Source: Gammaproteobacteria bacterium
GTDB lineage: Bacteria > Pseudomonadota > Gammaproteobacteria > Enterobacterales > Alteromonadaceae
Assembly: GCA_027484495.1 (NCBI GenBank)
Contig: JAIXSW010000181.1
Coordinates: forward strand, 1-5,684
Length of the DNA: 5,684 bases
Direction of reading: 5' to 3'
How positions within the stretch are numbered: the stretch's first letter is position 1; each line of letters starts with the position of its first letter. Under the pieces are notes generated by a model. The model was not told where the DNA came from, made no database searches, and saw nothing but the letters and a program-made list of their open reading frames with translations. Positions 1 through 5,202 of the stretch are shown piece after piece. Position numbers and translations under genes: made by a program.

Positions 1-1822
1 GCAGGGCTTGTCGCCGTTAAGTGCAGCCCGGCGCGGTGCCAGTGAAGTCGGTGTTACGCTGGTGGCGATGAACCTGGCGCTGGTGGTGGTGTTTTTATCG
101 ATTTTGTTTATGGGCGGTTTAGTCGAGCGGCTGTTCCGCGAGTTTTCCATCACGCTGGTCGGCGCCATGCTGATCTCGTTGCTGGTGTCGTTAACGCTGA
201 CGCCAGGTCTGTCGGCGCGGCTGATGGTGAAGGAAGCTCCGCGAGATCAGGCGGACGGTTTTTTCTACCGCTTTCAGCAACGGTATCAGCGCAGTTTACG
301 CTGGGTGCTGGGTAAACGGTATTGGGTGCTGGCGCTGTTGGTGTTGTTATTTGCCGCCTCGGTCTGGTTGTTCCGCACGCTGCCCGGCGGCATGTTACCG
401 GAGCAGGACACGGGCCAGCTGAATGGTTTTGTCCGTGGCGACGATGGTTTTTCTTATCAGCTGATGCAGCCAAAAATCGAAGCTTACCGTCAATATCTGC
501 TGAAAGATCCGGCCATTGCTGATGTCACCGGCGCCAGTGGCGGTGCGATGGGCACCAGTAATTCATTCCTGCGCATCCGGTTAAAACCATTGGACGAACG
601 CGGGGTGTCGGCGCAGGAAGTCGTCAACCGTATCCGTGCCGGTGCGCCGGTGATCCCCGGTGGTATGATGTTTTTAAGTGTCGATCAGGACATCCGGCTG
701 GCATCGCCTTTTGCCAGTTCCGACTATGAACTGTTGCTGATGTCGGGCGATCTGAAACTGCTGAAAAGCTGGTCGAAGAAAATCGCCAAAGCGATGCAGG
801 AATTGCCGGAGCTGGTCGACGTCAACACGCCAGGCGGCGAAGACACCCAACAAATTGTATTGTCGGTTGACCGTGAAGCGGCGCAGCGACTCGGTGTCGA
901 TATGCGCGCAGTCGCCACACTGCTGAACAACTCATTTTCGCAGCGCCAGGTTGCCACGCTGTATGACGAAATGAACCAGTATCGGGTCGTCATGGAGTTG
1001 TTGCCGGGCTACACCGCGCAGCCGGAAGTGCTGAAACAGCTGCAACTGATTAACAGCCGTGGCGAGCGGGTACCACTCAGCGCCTTCACCAGTTATCAGT
1101 ATGGCCTGTCGAATGACCGTATTCGCCGCGACAACCAATTTGCTGCACAAGGTATCGGCTATGCGCTGGCGGAAGGTGTCAGCGCACAACAAGCGGATGC
1201 GGCACTGGACCGGATGCTGGCTGAACTGATGGTGCCGACAGCGATTTATGCGCTGAACGGCGAAGATCAGCGCAATGCGGTGTTCAGTCAGGGCGATCAG
1301 CTATGGTTGTTTATCGGTGTGGTGCTGGCGGTGTATCTGCTGCTGGGTATTTTGTACGAAAGCACGCTGCAGCCGCTGGTGATCCTGTCGACTTTACCCT
1401 GTACCGCGCTTGGCGCTTTGCTGGCGCTGTATCTGACGGATACGCCGCTGAATTTAATTGCCCAGCTCGGTTTGTTCCTGCTGATCGGCATTGTGATGAA
1501 AAACGCCATTCTGCTGGTCGATTTTGCCTTAGCCGCTGAACGCCAGCAGGGCCTGTCACCGCTTGAAGCTATTGTATTGGCCGGTCAGCAACGGCTGCGG
1601 CCTATTCTGATGACGAACTGCGCCGCGATGCTGGGAGCAGTGCCGCTGCTGCTTGGCATGGGCGAAGGTTCGGAGCTCAGGCAGCCGCTGGGCACCAGTA
1701 TTGTCGGTGGTTTATTGCTGAGTCAGCTGTTTACGCTGTACAGCACGCCGGCGGTGTATCTGATGTTAAGCCGGTTCCGGCGCCAGACCAGTCGTGCCAG
1801 CGAGCCGGCGGCAGAGCTGTAA
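1..1822 (+). CDS. RND efflux permease, MdtB/MdtC-like (5'-partial)
   Basis: This is the C-terminal ~606 residues of a proton-driven inner-membrane pump subunit that exports drugs or similar compounds with a periplasmic adaptor and an outer-membrane channel. The reading frame is open from base 2, so the start lies upstream; full-length relatives have about 1,025-1,050 residues, so roughly 430 are missing, including the TM4 Asp pair. Counting from base 2, I see membrane segments near residues 16-36, 48-68 and 107-126, a large periplasmic porter/docking loop (~127-432), then five more helices (~434-452, 459-479, 487-512, 533-555, 567-590). The proton-relay residues visible in this part are kept: Lys500 in GIVMKNAILLVDFA (AcrB Lys940) and Arg531 and Thr538 in RLRPILMT (AcrB Arg971, Thr978). 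The loop motif FSQRQVATLYDEMNQYRVVME is typical of MdtBC/MuxBC-type pumps. The pump therefore looks functional; its substrate cannot be read from the sequence. It ends CTG TAA, 10 bp from the convergent regulator gene. Confidence 0.93.
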   Translation, partial: QGLSPLSAARRGASEVGVTLVAMNLALVVVFLSILFMGGLVERLFREFSITLVGAMLISLLVSLTLTPGLSARLMVKEAPRDQADGFFYRFQQRYQRSLRWVLGKRYWVLALLVLLFAASVWLFRTLPGGMLPEQDTGQLNGFVRGDDGFSYQLMQPKIEAYRQYLLKDPAIADVTGASGGAMGTSNSFLRIRLKPLDERGVSAQEVVNRIRAGAPVIPGGMMFLSVDQDIRLASPFASSDYELLLMSGDLKLLKSWSKKIAKAMQELPELVDVNTPGGEDTQQIVLSVDREAAQRLGVDMRAVATLLNNSFSQRQVATLYDEMNQYRVVMELLPGYTAQPEVLKQLQLINSRGERVPLSAFTSYQYGLSNDRIRRDNQFAAQGIGYALAEGVSAQQADAALDRMLAELMVPTAIYALNGEDQRNAVFSQGDQLWLFIGVVLAVYLLLGILYESTLQPLVILSTLPCTALGALLALYLTDTPLNLIAQLGLFLLIGIVMKNAILLVDFALAAERQQGLSPLEAIVLAGQQRLRPILMTNCAAMLGAVPLLLGMGEGSELRQPLGTSIVGGLLLSQLFTLYSTPAVYLMLSRFRRQTSRASEPAAEL

Positions 1823-1839
1823 GGTCTTAGGCTTACAGC
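1816..1839. repeat. 8-bp inverted repeat spanning both convergent stop codons
   Basis: The arms GCTGTAAG (1816-1823) and CTTACAGC (1832-1839) are perfect reverse complements around an 8-nt loop. The left arm holds the stop codon of the efflux permease and the right arm that of the regulator on the other strand; both genes end Leu-TAA-G. No T-run follows on either side, so it is not a classical intrinsic terminator. It could still be a 3'-end hairpin shared by both mRNAs, or the match could simply arise from the same last codons. Confidence 0.6.
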
Positions 1840-2885
1840 ACGGTCCGGTCGGCGGCATAGGTCTGATAGAGCGGTAGCATGGCGGCGCCAAGCAGCATGG
1901 CATCGGCGCCGAGGCTGCCGGGTTGTAGCTGCGGCGCCAGCAGTCCCAGCGCTGGCCATGCTTGCAGGTGTTGCTGGACGCTGGTTAGCAACGGCGCCAA
2001 ATCGCATGCTGTACTGCTGTCGATAATGACCAGCGGAATATCCAGTAACGCGATGGTCGCCTGCAGACCCGTGCTGATAGTGCTGGCATCCGGCTGTTGC
2101 AATAACAACTGCCCCTGCGAAACCGGCAACACCGCCAAATGGGCGGCGTTCCCGTGGCGGCCACGCCACAACTGGCCGTTGAGCACTAACCCTCCTGCGA
2201 CCAACTGGTCGAGATACAAATACAAAAAATCCGTGGCAACCGGTTTGCCAAGCCACAACTCAGCTGCAGCAGCGGCAGAGCCATCATTTTCCGGATAAAC
2301 CGGGACCTGCAGTTCAGCCTGTAACGCGGTTGCGAGGTCAACGCCTTGCCAGGCCTGTTGCAGAGCCTGTAGCTGCTGTGCCGTCAGTTGCGGGTATAAA
2401 CGGGCAGCAAACTGACTATTGCCGGCAAACCAGGGCATGGCGAGGCCAATACCGCAAAGCCGCTCCAGCTGCAGTGCGGACAGCTGCGCCAATAACTGCC
2501 GGGTTTGCTGTAATAAGGCGGGTTGAACTTGCTGCGGCAGCCAGTCGCTTAACGGATAGTGCTGGCGGCGCAGAATATTGCCGCAGAAATCGACCAGCAC
2601 CAGCTGCAGTTGCGTGCGTTGTAATTGGATCCCAATACTGAAGACAGCATCGGCCACGAGTTGATAAAACTGGGTCGGCTGACCTACGCCTAAGGTTTTT
2701 TTACCGCAACTTTGCAGCAATCCGTCGCGGCAAAGGCCGGCGACAATCCGCGTCACTGCCTGTAACGACAAGCCCAGCTCGATTGCCAGTTCAGGCCTTG
2801 AGACCTGTCCACGCCGGCGCACGGCGCCTAATAATAACCGGACATTCAGGTCGCCGAGGGTCGTGGAATTTGCTGCTGTTCTCAC
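1833..2885 (-). CDS. ROK-family transcriptional regulator (NagC/Mlc-like), degenerate sugar and zinc sites
   Basis: This is a winged-helix DNA-binding regulator fused to a sugar-kinase-like ROK domain. I chose the GTG start at 2885 (350 residues) because GAGGA lies 8 nt upstream (2898-2894) and it leaves a normal N-terminus before the family Asn (N14). In-frame ATGs at 2909, 2906 and 2933 have no visible Shine-Dalgarno and would add 8, 7 or 16 residues. Residues ~12-58 form the wHTH (GQVSRPELAIELGLSLQAV), followed by a wing with GVGQP (66-70). The ROK domain starts near residue 80; the NDGSAAAAAE stretch (200-209) matches the family NDxNxxAxxE motif. Two hallmarks are lost: the ExGH sugar-contact motif reads HLAV (249-252), and no CxCGxxGC zinc cluster follows. 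The phosphate-binding DxGxT is absent, as is usual for ROK repressors. It is divergent from the chemoreceptor gene, which is a plausible target. ROK membership is firm; ligand and regulon are unknown. Confidence 0.88.
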   Translation of the reverse strand: MRTAANSTTLGDLNVRLLLGAVRRRGQVSRPELAIELGLSLQAVTRIVAGLCRDGLLQSCGKKTLGVGQPTQFYQLVADAVFSIGIQLQRTQLQLVLVDFCGNILRRQHYPLSDWLPQQVQPALLQQTRQLLAQLSALQLERLCGIGLAMPWFAGNSQFAARLYPQLTAQQLQALQQAWQGVDLATALQAELQVPVYPENDGSAAAAAELWLGKPVATDFLYLYLDQLVAGGLVLNGQLWRGRHGNAAHLAVLPVSQGQLLLQQPDASTISTGLQATIALLDIPLVIIDSSTACDLAPLLTSVQQHLQAWPALGLLAPQLQPGSLGADAMLLGAAMLPLYQTYAADRTVL

Positions 2886-2893
2886 TTGGATGG

Positions 2894-2898
2894 TCCTC
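2894..2898 (-). promoter_or_regulatory. Ribosome binding site of the ROK regulator (supports GTG start)
   Basis: On the minus strand the sequence reads GAGGA, then 8 nt, then GTG at 2885-2883. This is the only good Shine-Dalgarno match near any in-frame start of this gene, and it favours the GTG over the upstream ATG codons at 2909, 2906 and 2933. Confidence 0.6.
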
Positions 2899-2928
2899 GT
2901 CGGCATCATGCTACAAACACGGCTGAGT

Positions 2929-2999
2929 ATCATATCGCATCTGACTGATTTAGGAGCAGATTTGGCAGAAAGTGAAAGAGCCGGCCATACTGCATTGTA
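2929..2999 (-). promoter_or_regulatory. Candidate -10 boxes for the ROK regulator
   Basis: Two minus-strand hexamers resemble the sigma70 -10 box: TACAAT (2999-2994) and TATGAT (2934-2929), each matching 5 of 6. Neither has a recognisable -35 box at normal spacing. If TACAAT is used, its -35 region falls inside the inverted repeat at 3012-3031, which would suit autoregulation. If TATGAT is used, transcription would begin near 2922 and exclude the ATG at 2933. Confidence 0.25.
2962..2991 (+). promoter_or_regulatory. Candidate sigma70 promoter of the chemoreceptor gene
   Basis: TTGGCA (2962-2967, 5 of 6 to consensus) is followed after 18 nt by CATACT (2986-2991, 4 of 6). Transcription would begin near 2998, leaving a leader of about 65 nt that contains the inverted repeat. 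I looked for flagellar sigma28-type (TAAA / GCCGATAA) and sigma54-type boxes here and saw neither, so the receptor may not belong to the flagellar sigma28 regulon. Confidence 0.4.
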
Positions 3000-3011
3000 C
3001 CCCCATTAGTA

Positions 3012-3031
3012 AAACACCCGTTTGGGTGTTT
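3012..3031. repeat. Perfect 8-bp inverted repeat in the divergent region (possible operator)
   Basis: The arms AAACACCC (3012-3019) and GGGTGTTT (3024-3031) are perfect reverse complements around GTTT. The site is about +14 to +33 relative to the predicted chemoreceptor promoter, and it overlaps the -35 region of one possible regulator promoter. A dyad between a regulator gene and its divergent neighbour is the usual place for an operator. A leader hairpin is the alternative; there is no T-run on the plus strand and only TTTT on the minus strand, so a terminator is less likely. Confidence 0.6.
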
Positions 3032-3050
3032 ACCGACCATTCTCAGGACA

Positions 3051-3055
3051 GAGGT
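3051..3055 (+). promoter_or_regulatory. Ribosome binding site of the chemoreceptor
   Basis: GAGGT lies 8 nt before the ATG at 3064, within the normal range, and fixes the start of the chemoreceptor gene. Confidence 0.75.
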
Positions 3056-3063
3056 AACACACG

Positions 3064-4677
3064 ATGAACTGGCAGAGTATCCGAGTCAAAAGCAGTATTC
3101 CGGTGGTGATGTTAGGCGTCAGCCTGCTCGCTGTGATGTTAATGTTCAGCAGTTTAATCGCTATGCAGCATAAAGCGCTGGAAGTCCAAGCCGAGAAATT
3201 TTTGCAGGCAATCTCATTAGTGTTAAACGCCGACCGCGATATTTATCAGGCCAAACTCGCCACCACTCATCTGCTCAGTGGGGTGGGTGATGCCGCCACG
3301 GAACGCAAAGATTTTGCTGACAATGCGGCGCAGGTGAAAGAACGTTTTGATCAGTATCTGAGTACATTAAAAGCTTATCCTGATATTACCGGCCAATTCT
3401 CCGGCTTCGACACACAGTTTCAGCGTTGGCAACAAAGTGCCGTGACTTTGCTGGATAATCAGGATGCCGGGCAAAAAGCCGCATTGGCAGAGCGGGAGCA
3501 AACGGAGTTCTCTGCACTGCGCGATGTGCTGGATAAAGCCGGTGAAGCTGCACTGGCACGATCTGAACAAGAACAAAAAGAGCTGAACGCCAATATCAGC
3601 ACGACTAAAATCTGGGTATACAGCCTGTCGTTGTTACTGCTGGTGATTGCCGGCTGGTTCAGTTATCAGGGGCCAAAAAAACTGGCCGAACAAATCCGCA
3701 CTTTATCTGCCCGTTTAAGTGACATCGCCAATGGTGATGGTGATTTAACTGCGCGGCTTCAGATCGATACCAAAGATGAAGTGGCTGATTTAGCACATGA
3801 ATTCAATAACTTCATCGGGAAGCAATGTGAAATGATCGCGGCCATTTTGCGCCAGGCCAATCAGCTCAGTCAGTTAACCGGGCATTTGTCGGAATCGGCC
3901 GACAGAACCAGTGCGATCACCCAGTCATTGAATATCGCGTCGGATTCTATTGTCAGTGCTGTACATGAAATGGCGATGGCGAATAAAGAAATGGCGCAGG
4001 TGGCCACGGAAACGGCGCAAGTGTCAGAGCAGGCCAAACGCAGTGCCGGTCAGGGCCTCGAAGTGGTGAAAGTAGTGAACAGCAGCATGCAGAACTTAAC
4101 GCGTGACGTGCATCAGGCGCTGGGGGCGGCCGAAGAGCTGGAACAAAGCTCTTCGACTATTTCTTCTGTGCTGGAAGTGATCCGCAGCATTGCTGATCAG
4201 ACCAACTTGTTGGCGCTAAATGCGGCCATCGAAGCGGCACGTGCCGGTGAGCATGGCCGTGGTTTTGCAGTGGTAGCAGATGAAGTCAGAACGCTGGCAT
4301 CACGTACCCAACAAAGTACCAATCATATTCAGCAGATGATTGAGCAGTTGCATCTGCGCGTGACGGAGTCGCGGCAGGCGATCGGGAGTGGCAAAGATAA
4401 AGCCGATTTGACGGTGAACAATTTCGCCCGCGCTGAGCAGGTGTTTCAGGACAGTATGCAGGCGAGTTTGCAGGTCAATGATATGGCAGTTCGCACTGCG
4501 GCTGCCACGGAAGAGCAGACCACAGTGTCGGATGAAATCAGTAAAAACCTGTATGCGCTGAATGATCAGGCGCTGGCGGCCGGTGAAGTGGCAAAACGCA
4601 ATGACCAGTTATCGAACGAAATCAGCACCTTGTCACAGATGCTGTTTGGTCTGGTCGGTAAGTTTAAAGTCAGCTGA
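3064..4677 (+). CDS. Methyl-accepting chemotaxis protein (transmembrane chemoreceptor)
   Basis: This is a complete 537-residue receptor that senses a periplasmic signal and controls the CheA kinase through CheW to bias flagellar (or twitching) movement. TM1 is at ~12-34, then a helical periplasmic sensor (~35-182) of four-helix-bundle size, TM2 at ~183-201, and a HAMP domain (~205-257) with NGDGDLTARL (223-232) and DEVADL (238-243). The rest is the cytoplasmic hairpin. Its tip is fully conserved at residues 376-409, including E390, R393 and E396 (Tsr E385, R388, E391). Putative methylation residues E302, E309, E316 and Q323 are spaced exactly seven apart, and a further pair is E483-E484. About 20 heptads follow the tip and the protein ends LVGKFKVS, which suggests the 40H class. 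There is no C-terminal NWxxF tether for CheR/CheB. The ligand is unknown. The gene is alone on its strand, divergent from the ROK regulator, and has its own terminator. Confidence 0.96.
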   Translation: MNWQSIRVKSSIPVVMLGVSLLAVMLMFSSLIAMQHKALEVQAEKFLQAISLVLNADRDIYQAKLATTHLLSGVGDAATERKDFADNAAQVKERFDQYLSTLKAYPDITGQFSGFDTQFQRWQQSAVTLLDNQDAGQKAALAEREQTEFSALRDVLDKAGEAALARSEQEQKELNANISTTKIWVYSLSLLLLVIAGWFSYQGPKKLAEQIRTLSARLSDIANGDGDLTARLQIDTKDEVADLAHEFNNFIGKQCEMIAAILRQANQLSQLTGHLSESADRTSAITQSLNIASDSIVSAVHEMAMANKEMAQVATETAQVSEQAKRSAGQGLEVVKVVNSSMQNLTRDVHQALGAAEELEQSSSTISSVLEVIRSIADQTNLLALNAAIEAARAGEHGRGFAVVADEVRTLASRTQQSTNHIQQMIEQLHLRVTESRQAIGSGKDKADLTVNNFARAEQVFQDSMQASLQVNDMAVRTAAATEEQTTVSDEISKNLYALNDQALAAGEVAKRNDQLSNEISTLSQMLFGLVGKFKVS

Positions 4678-4695
4678 GGCTTAGTTCACAGTGAT

Positions 4696-4724
4696 AAGGG
4701 CGCTTAATTGCGCCCTTGTTGTTT
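4696..4724 (+). terminator. Intrinsic terminator of the chemoreceptor gene
   Basis: Perfect arms AAGGGCGC (4696-4703) and GCGCCCTT (4710-4717) close on a TTAATT loop and are followed by GTTGTTT. The hairpin begins 18 nt after the receptor stop codon. On the minus strand the downstream tail is only weakly T-rich, so it works best for the plus strand. The minus-strand gene ends inside this hairpin: its stop codon is in the loop and its last codons form one arm. Confidence 0.85.
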
Positions 4725-4964
4725 CTCGAACCACTGGTTAAAACGGCCACTGACTTTACCGCTACAGGCCCAGACAATCAGTGCGCCCCAGGCGATAAAC
4801 GAAATGCCGGCCGGTACTGCCGCGATGGCGATATATTTCAGATGTGGCCGGTTAAAAAACACCGCCAGGATCACCGGTAAAAACCAGATAAACAGTACCA
4901 GTGGGATCAGAGTAGCCCAGAACATCGGGCTGGCATTGCTAAAAGTTTGCATCAGTTCGTTCAT
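4704..4964 (-). CDS. Superinfection immunity family protein (T4 Imm-like), two-helix membrane protein
   Basis: This 86-residue protein starts at ATG 4964, chosen because GGAGAG lies 4 nt upstream (4974-4969); a longer frame back to 5030 lacks such a site and would add 22 polar residues. Two membrane helices are visible, ~14-37 and ~44-67, with a short basic link (NRPHLK, 38-43) between them and a polar, charged C-terminus. WFLPVILAVFFNRPH followed by FIAWGALIVWA matches the pattern I recall for the superinfection immunity family (FLPxIxAxxRxH ... xGWxxALVWA). Phage T4 Imm acts at the inner membrane and blocks DNA entry of a second phage. Chromosomal relatives are common and mostly uncharacterised, so I infer fold and location but not immunity. 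It converges with the chemoreceptor gene and diverges from the outer-membrane protein gene. No phage genes are seen nearby. Confidence 0.72.
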   Translation of the reverse strand: MNELMQTFSNASPMFWATLIPLVLFIWFLPVILAVFFNRPHLKYIAIAAVPAGISFIAWGALIVWACSGKVSGRFNQWFEKQQGRN

Positions 4965-4968
4965 TAGT

Positions 4969-4974
4969 CTCTCC
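4969..4974 (-). promoter_or_regulatory. Ribosome binding site of the superinfection-immunity-like gene
   Basis: On the minus strand GGAGAG is followed by ACTA and then the ATG at 4964. This places the start well inside the longest open frame, which runs back to an ATG at 5030 that has no such site. Confidence 0.7.
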
Positions 4975-5031
4975 GGATGGTCAGGGGGCGGCGACTGCGT
5001 TTTGGTTATTGCGCAGTTGATGAAAAGCATT

Positions 5032-5054
5032 CTGCCTGAGTGGCTCAGCGGCAG
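5032..5054. repeat. Imperfect hairpin in the divergent region
   Basis: CTGCC-TGAG (5032-5040) can pair with CTCA-GGCAG (5044-5047 and 5050-5054), leaving a TGG loop and a two-base GC bulge. It lies 68 bp upstream of the minus-strand small gene, probably in its leader or promoter region. No T-run follows on either strand, so it is not an intrinsic terminator. It could be an operator or an mRNA leader hairpin; no function is visible. Confidence 0.35.
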
Positions 5055-5138
5055 GGCAAAAAAGTGATAAACGGCGCTACAGCAGGAAAAACGGCGGCCC
5101 GAGCTATGGCAATGGTACCGTTATCGCTCCAGAACGGC

Positions 5139-5167
5139 TTGCAGTTAACATTTAATTAATGTAACTT
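5139..5167 (+). promoter_or_regulatory. Weak candidate promoter of the outer-membrane protein gene, with AT-rich palindrome
   Basis: TTGCAG (5139-5144) and TAACTT (5162-5167) are 17 nt apart, but the second matches the -10 consensus at only 3 of 6 positions. The spacer is an AT-rich palindrome: ACATT and AATGT (5148-5152 and 5158-5162) flank TAATT, with TTAATTAA (5152-5159) as a second symmetric core. Allowing one extra A, the symmetry extends to GTT and AAC. This is the only strongly AT-rich island in the gap and is the likely regulatory site for the gene at 5203. Confidence 0.3.
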
Positions 5168-5180
5168 GAAAAGGACTTTA

Positions 5181-5201
5181 GTGTCTAAAAAAGGAACTTA
5201 A
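5181..5201 (+). CDS. Possible six-codon leader ORF before the outer-membrane protein
   Basis: GTG TCT AAA AAA GGA ACT TAA would encode VSKKGT. It has its own AAGGA (5171-5175) 5 nt upstream and stops one base before the ATG of the next gene, an arrangement that permits translational coupling. The downstream gene's own AAGGA lies inside this mini-ORF. A frame this short can easily arise by chance, so this is a low-confidence suggestion. Confidence 0.15.
   Translation: MSKKGT
5191..5195 (+). promoter_or_regulatory. Ribosome binding site of the outer-membrane protein gene
   Basis: AAGGA preceded by a run of A lies 7 nt before the ATG at 5203. Together with the signal peptide that begins directly after this ATG, it fixes the start. 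Confidence 0.7.
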
Positions 5202-5202
5202 G

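Noticed and set aside
1723..2256. A 177-codon minus-strand open frame overlapping the end of the efflux permease and the regulator
   Set aside because: It lies in another frame of the regulator gene and crosses into the permease. Its translation is Arg/Ala/Gly-rich with no recognisable domain, while the overlapping frames encode clear protein families.
1879..2641. Two plus-strand open frames (1879-2298 and 2330-2641) opposite the ROK regulator
   Set aside because: Both are antisense shadows of the GC-rich regulator gene; the translations are low-complexity (Ala, Arg, Cys, Pro) and have no convincing ribosome binding site or family resemblance.
2962..2991. Sigma28 or sigma54 promoter for the chemoreceptor
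   Set aside because: No TAAA/GCCGATAA pair and no GG-N10-GC arrangement with the rest of the sigma54 consensus is present; only a sigma70-like pair could be seen.
4708..5067. A 119-codon plus-strand open frame opposite the small membrane-protein gene
   Set aside because: It begins inside the chemoreceptor terminator hairpin and is the antisense of a gene with a good ribosome site and a clear two-helix pattern. It has no family resemblance of its own.
5111..5122. Near-palindrome AATGGTACCGTT as an operator
   Set aside because: Only the six-base GGTACC core and the outer AA/TT are symmetric, with one mismatch between them. This is expected by chance at this length, and no second copy or link to a promoter is seen.
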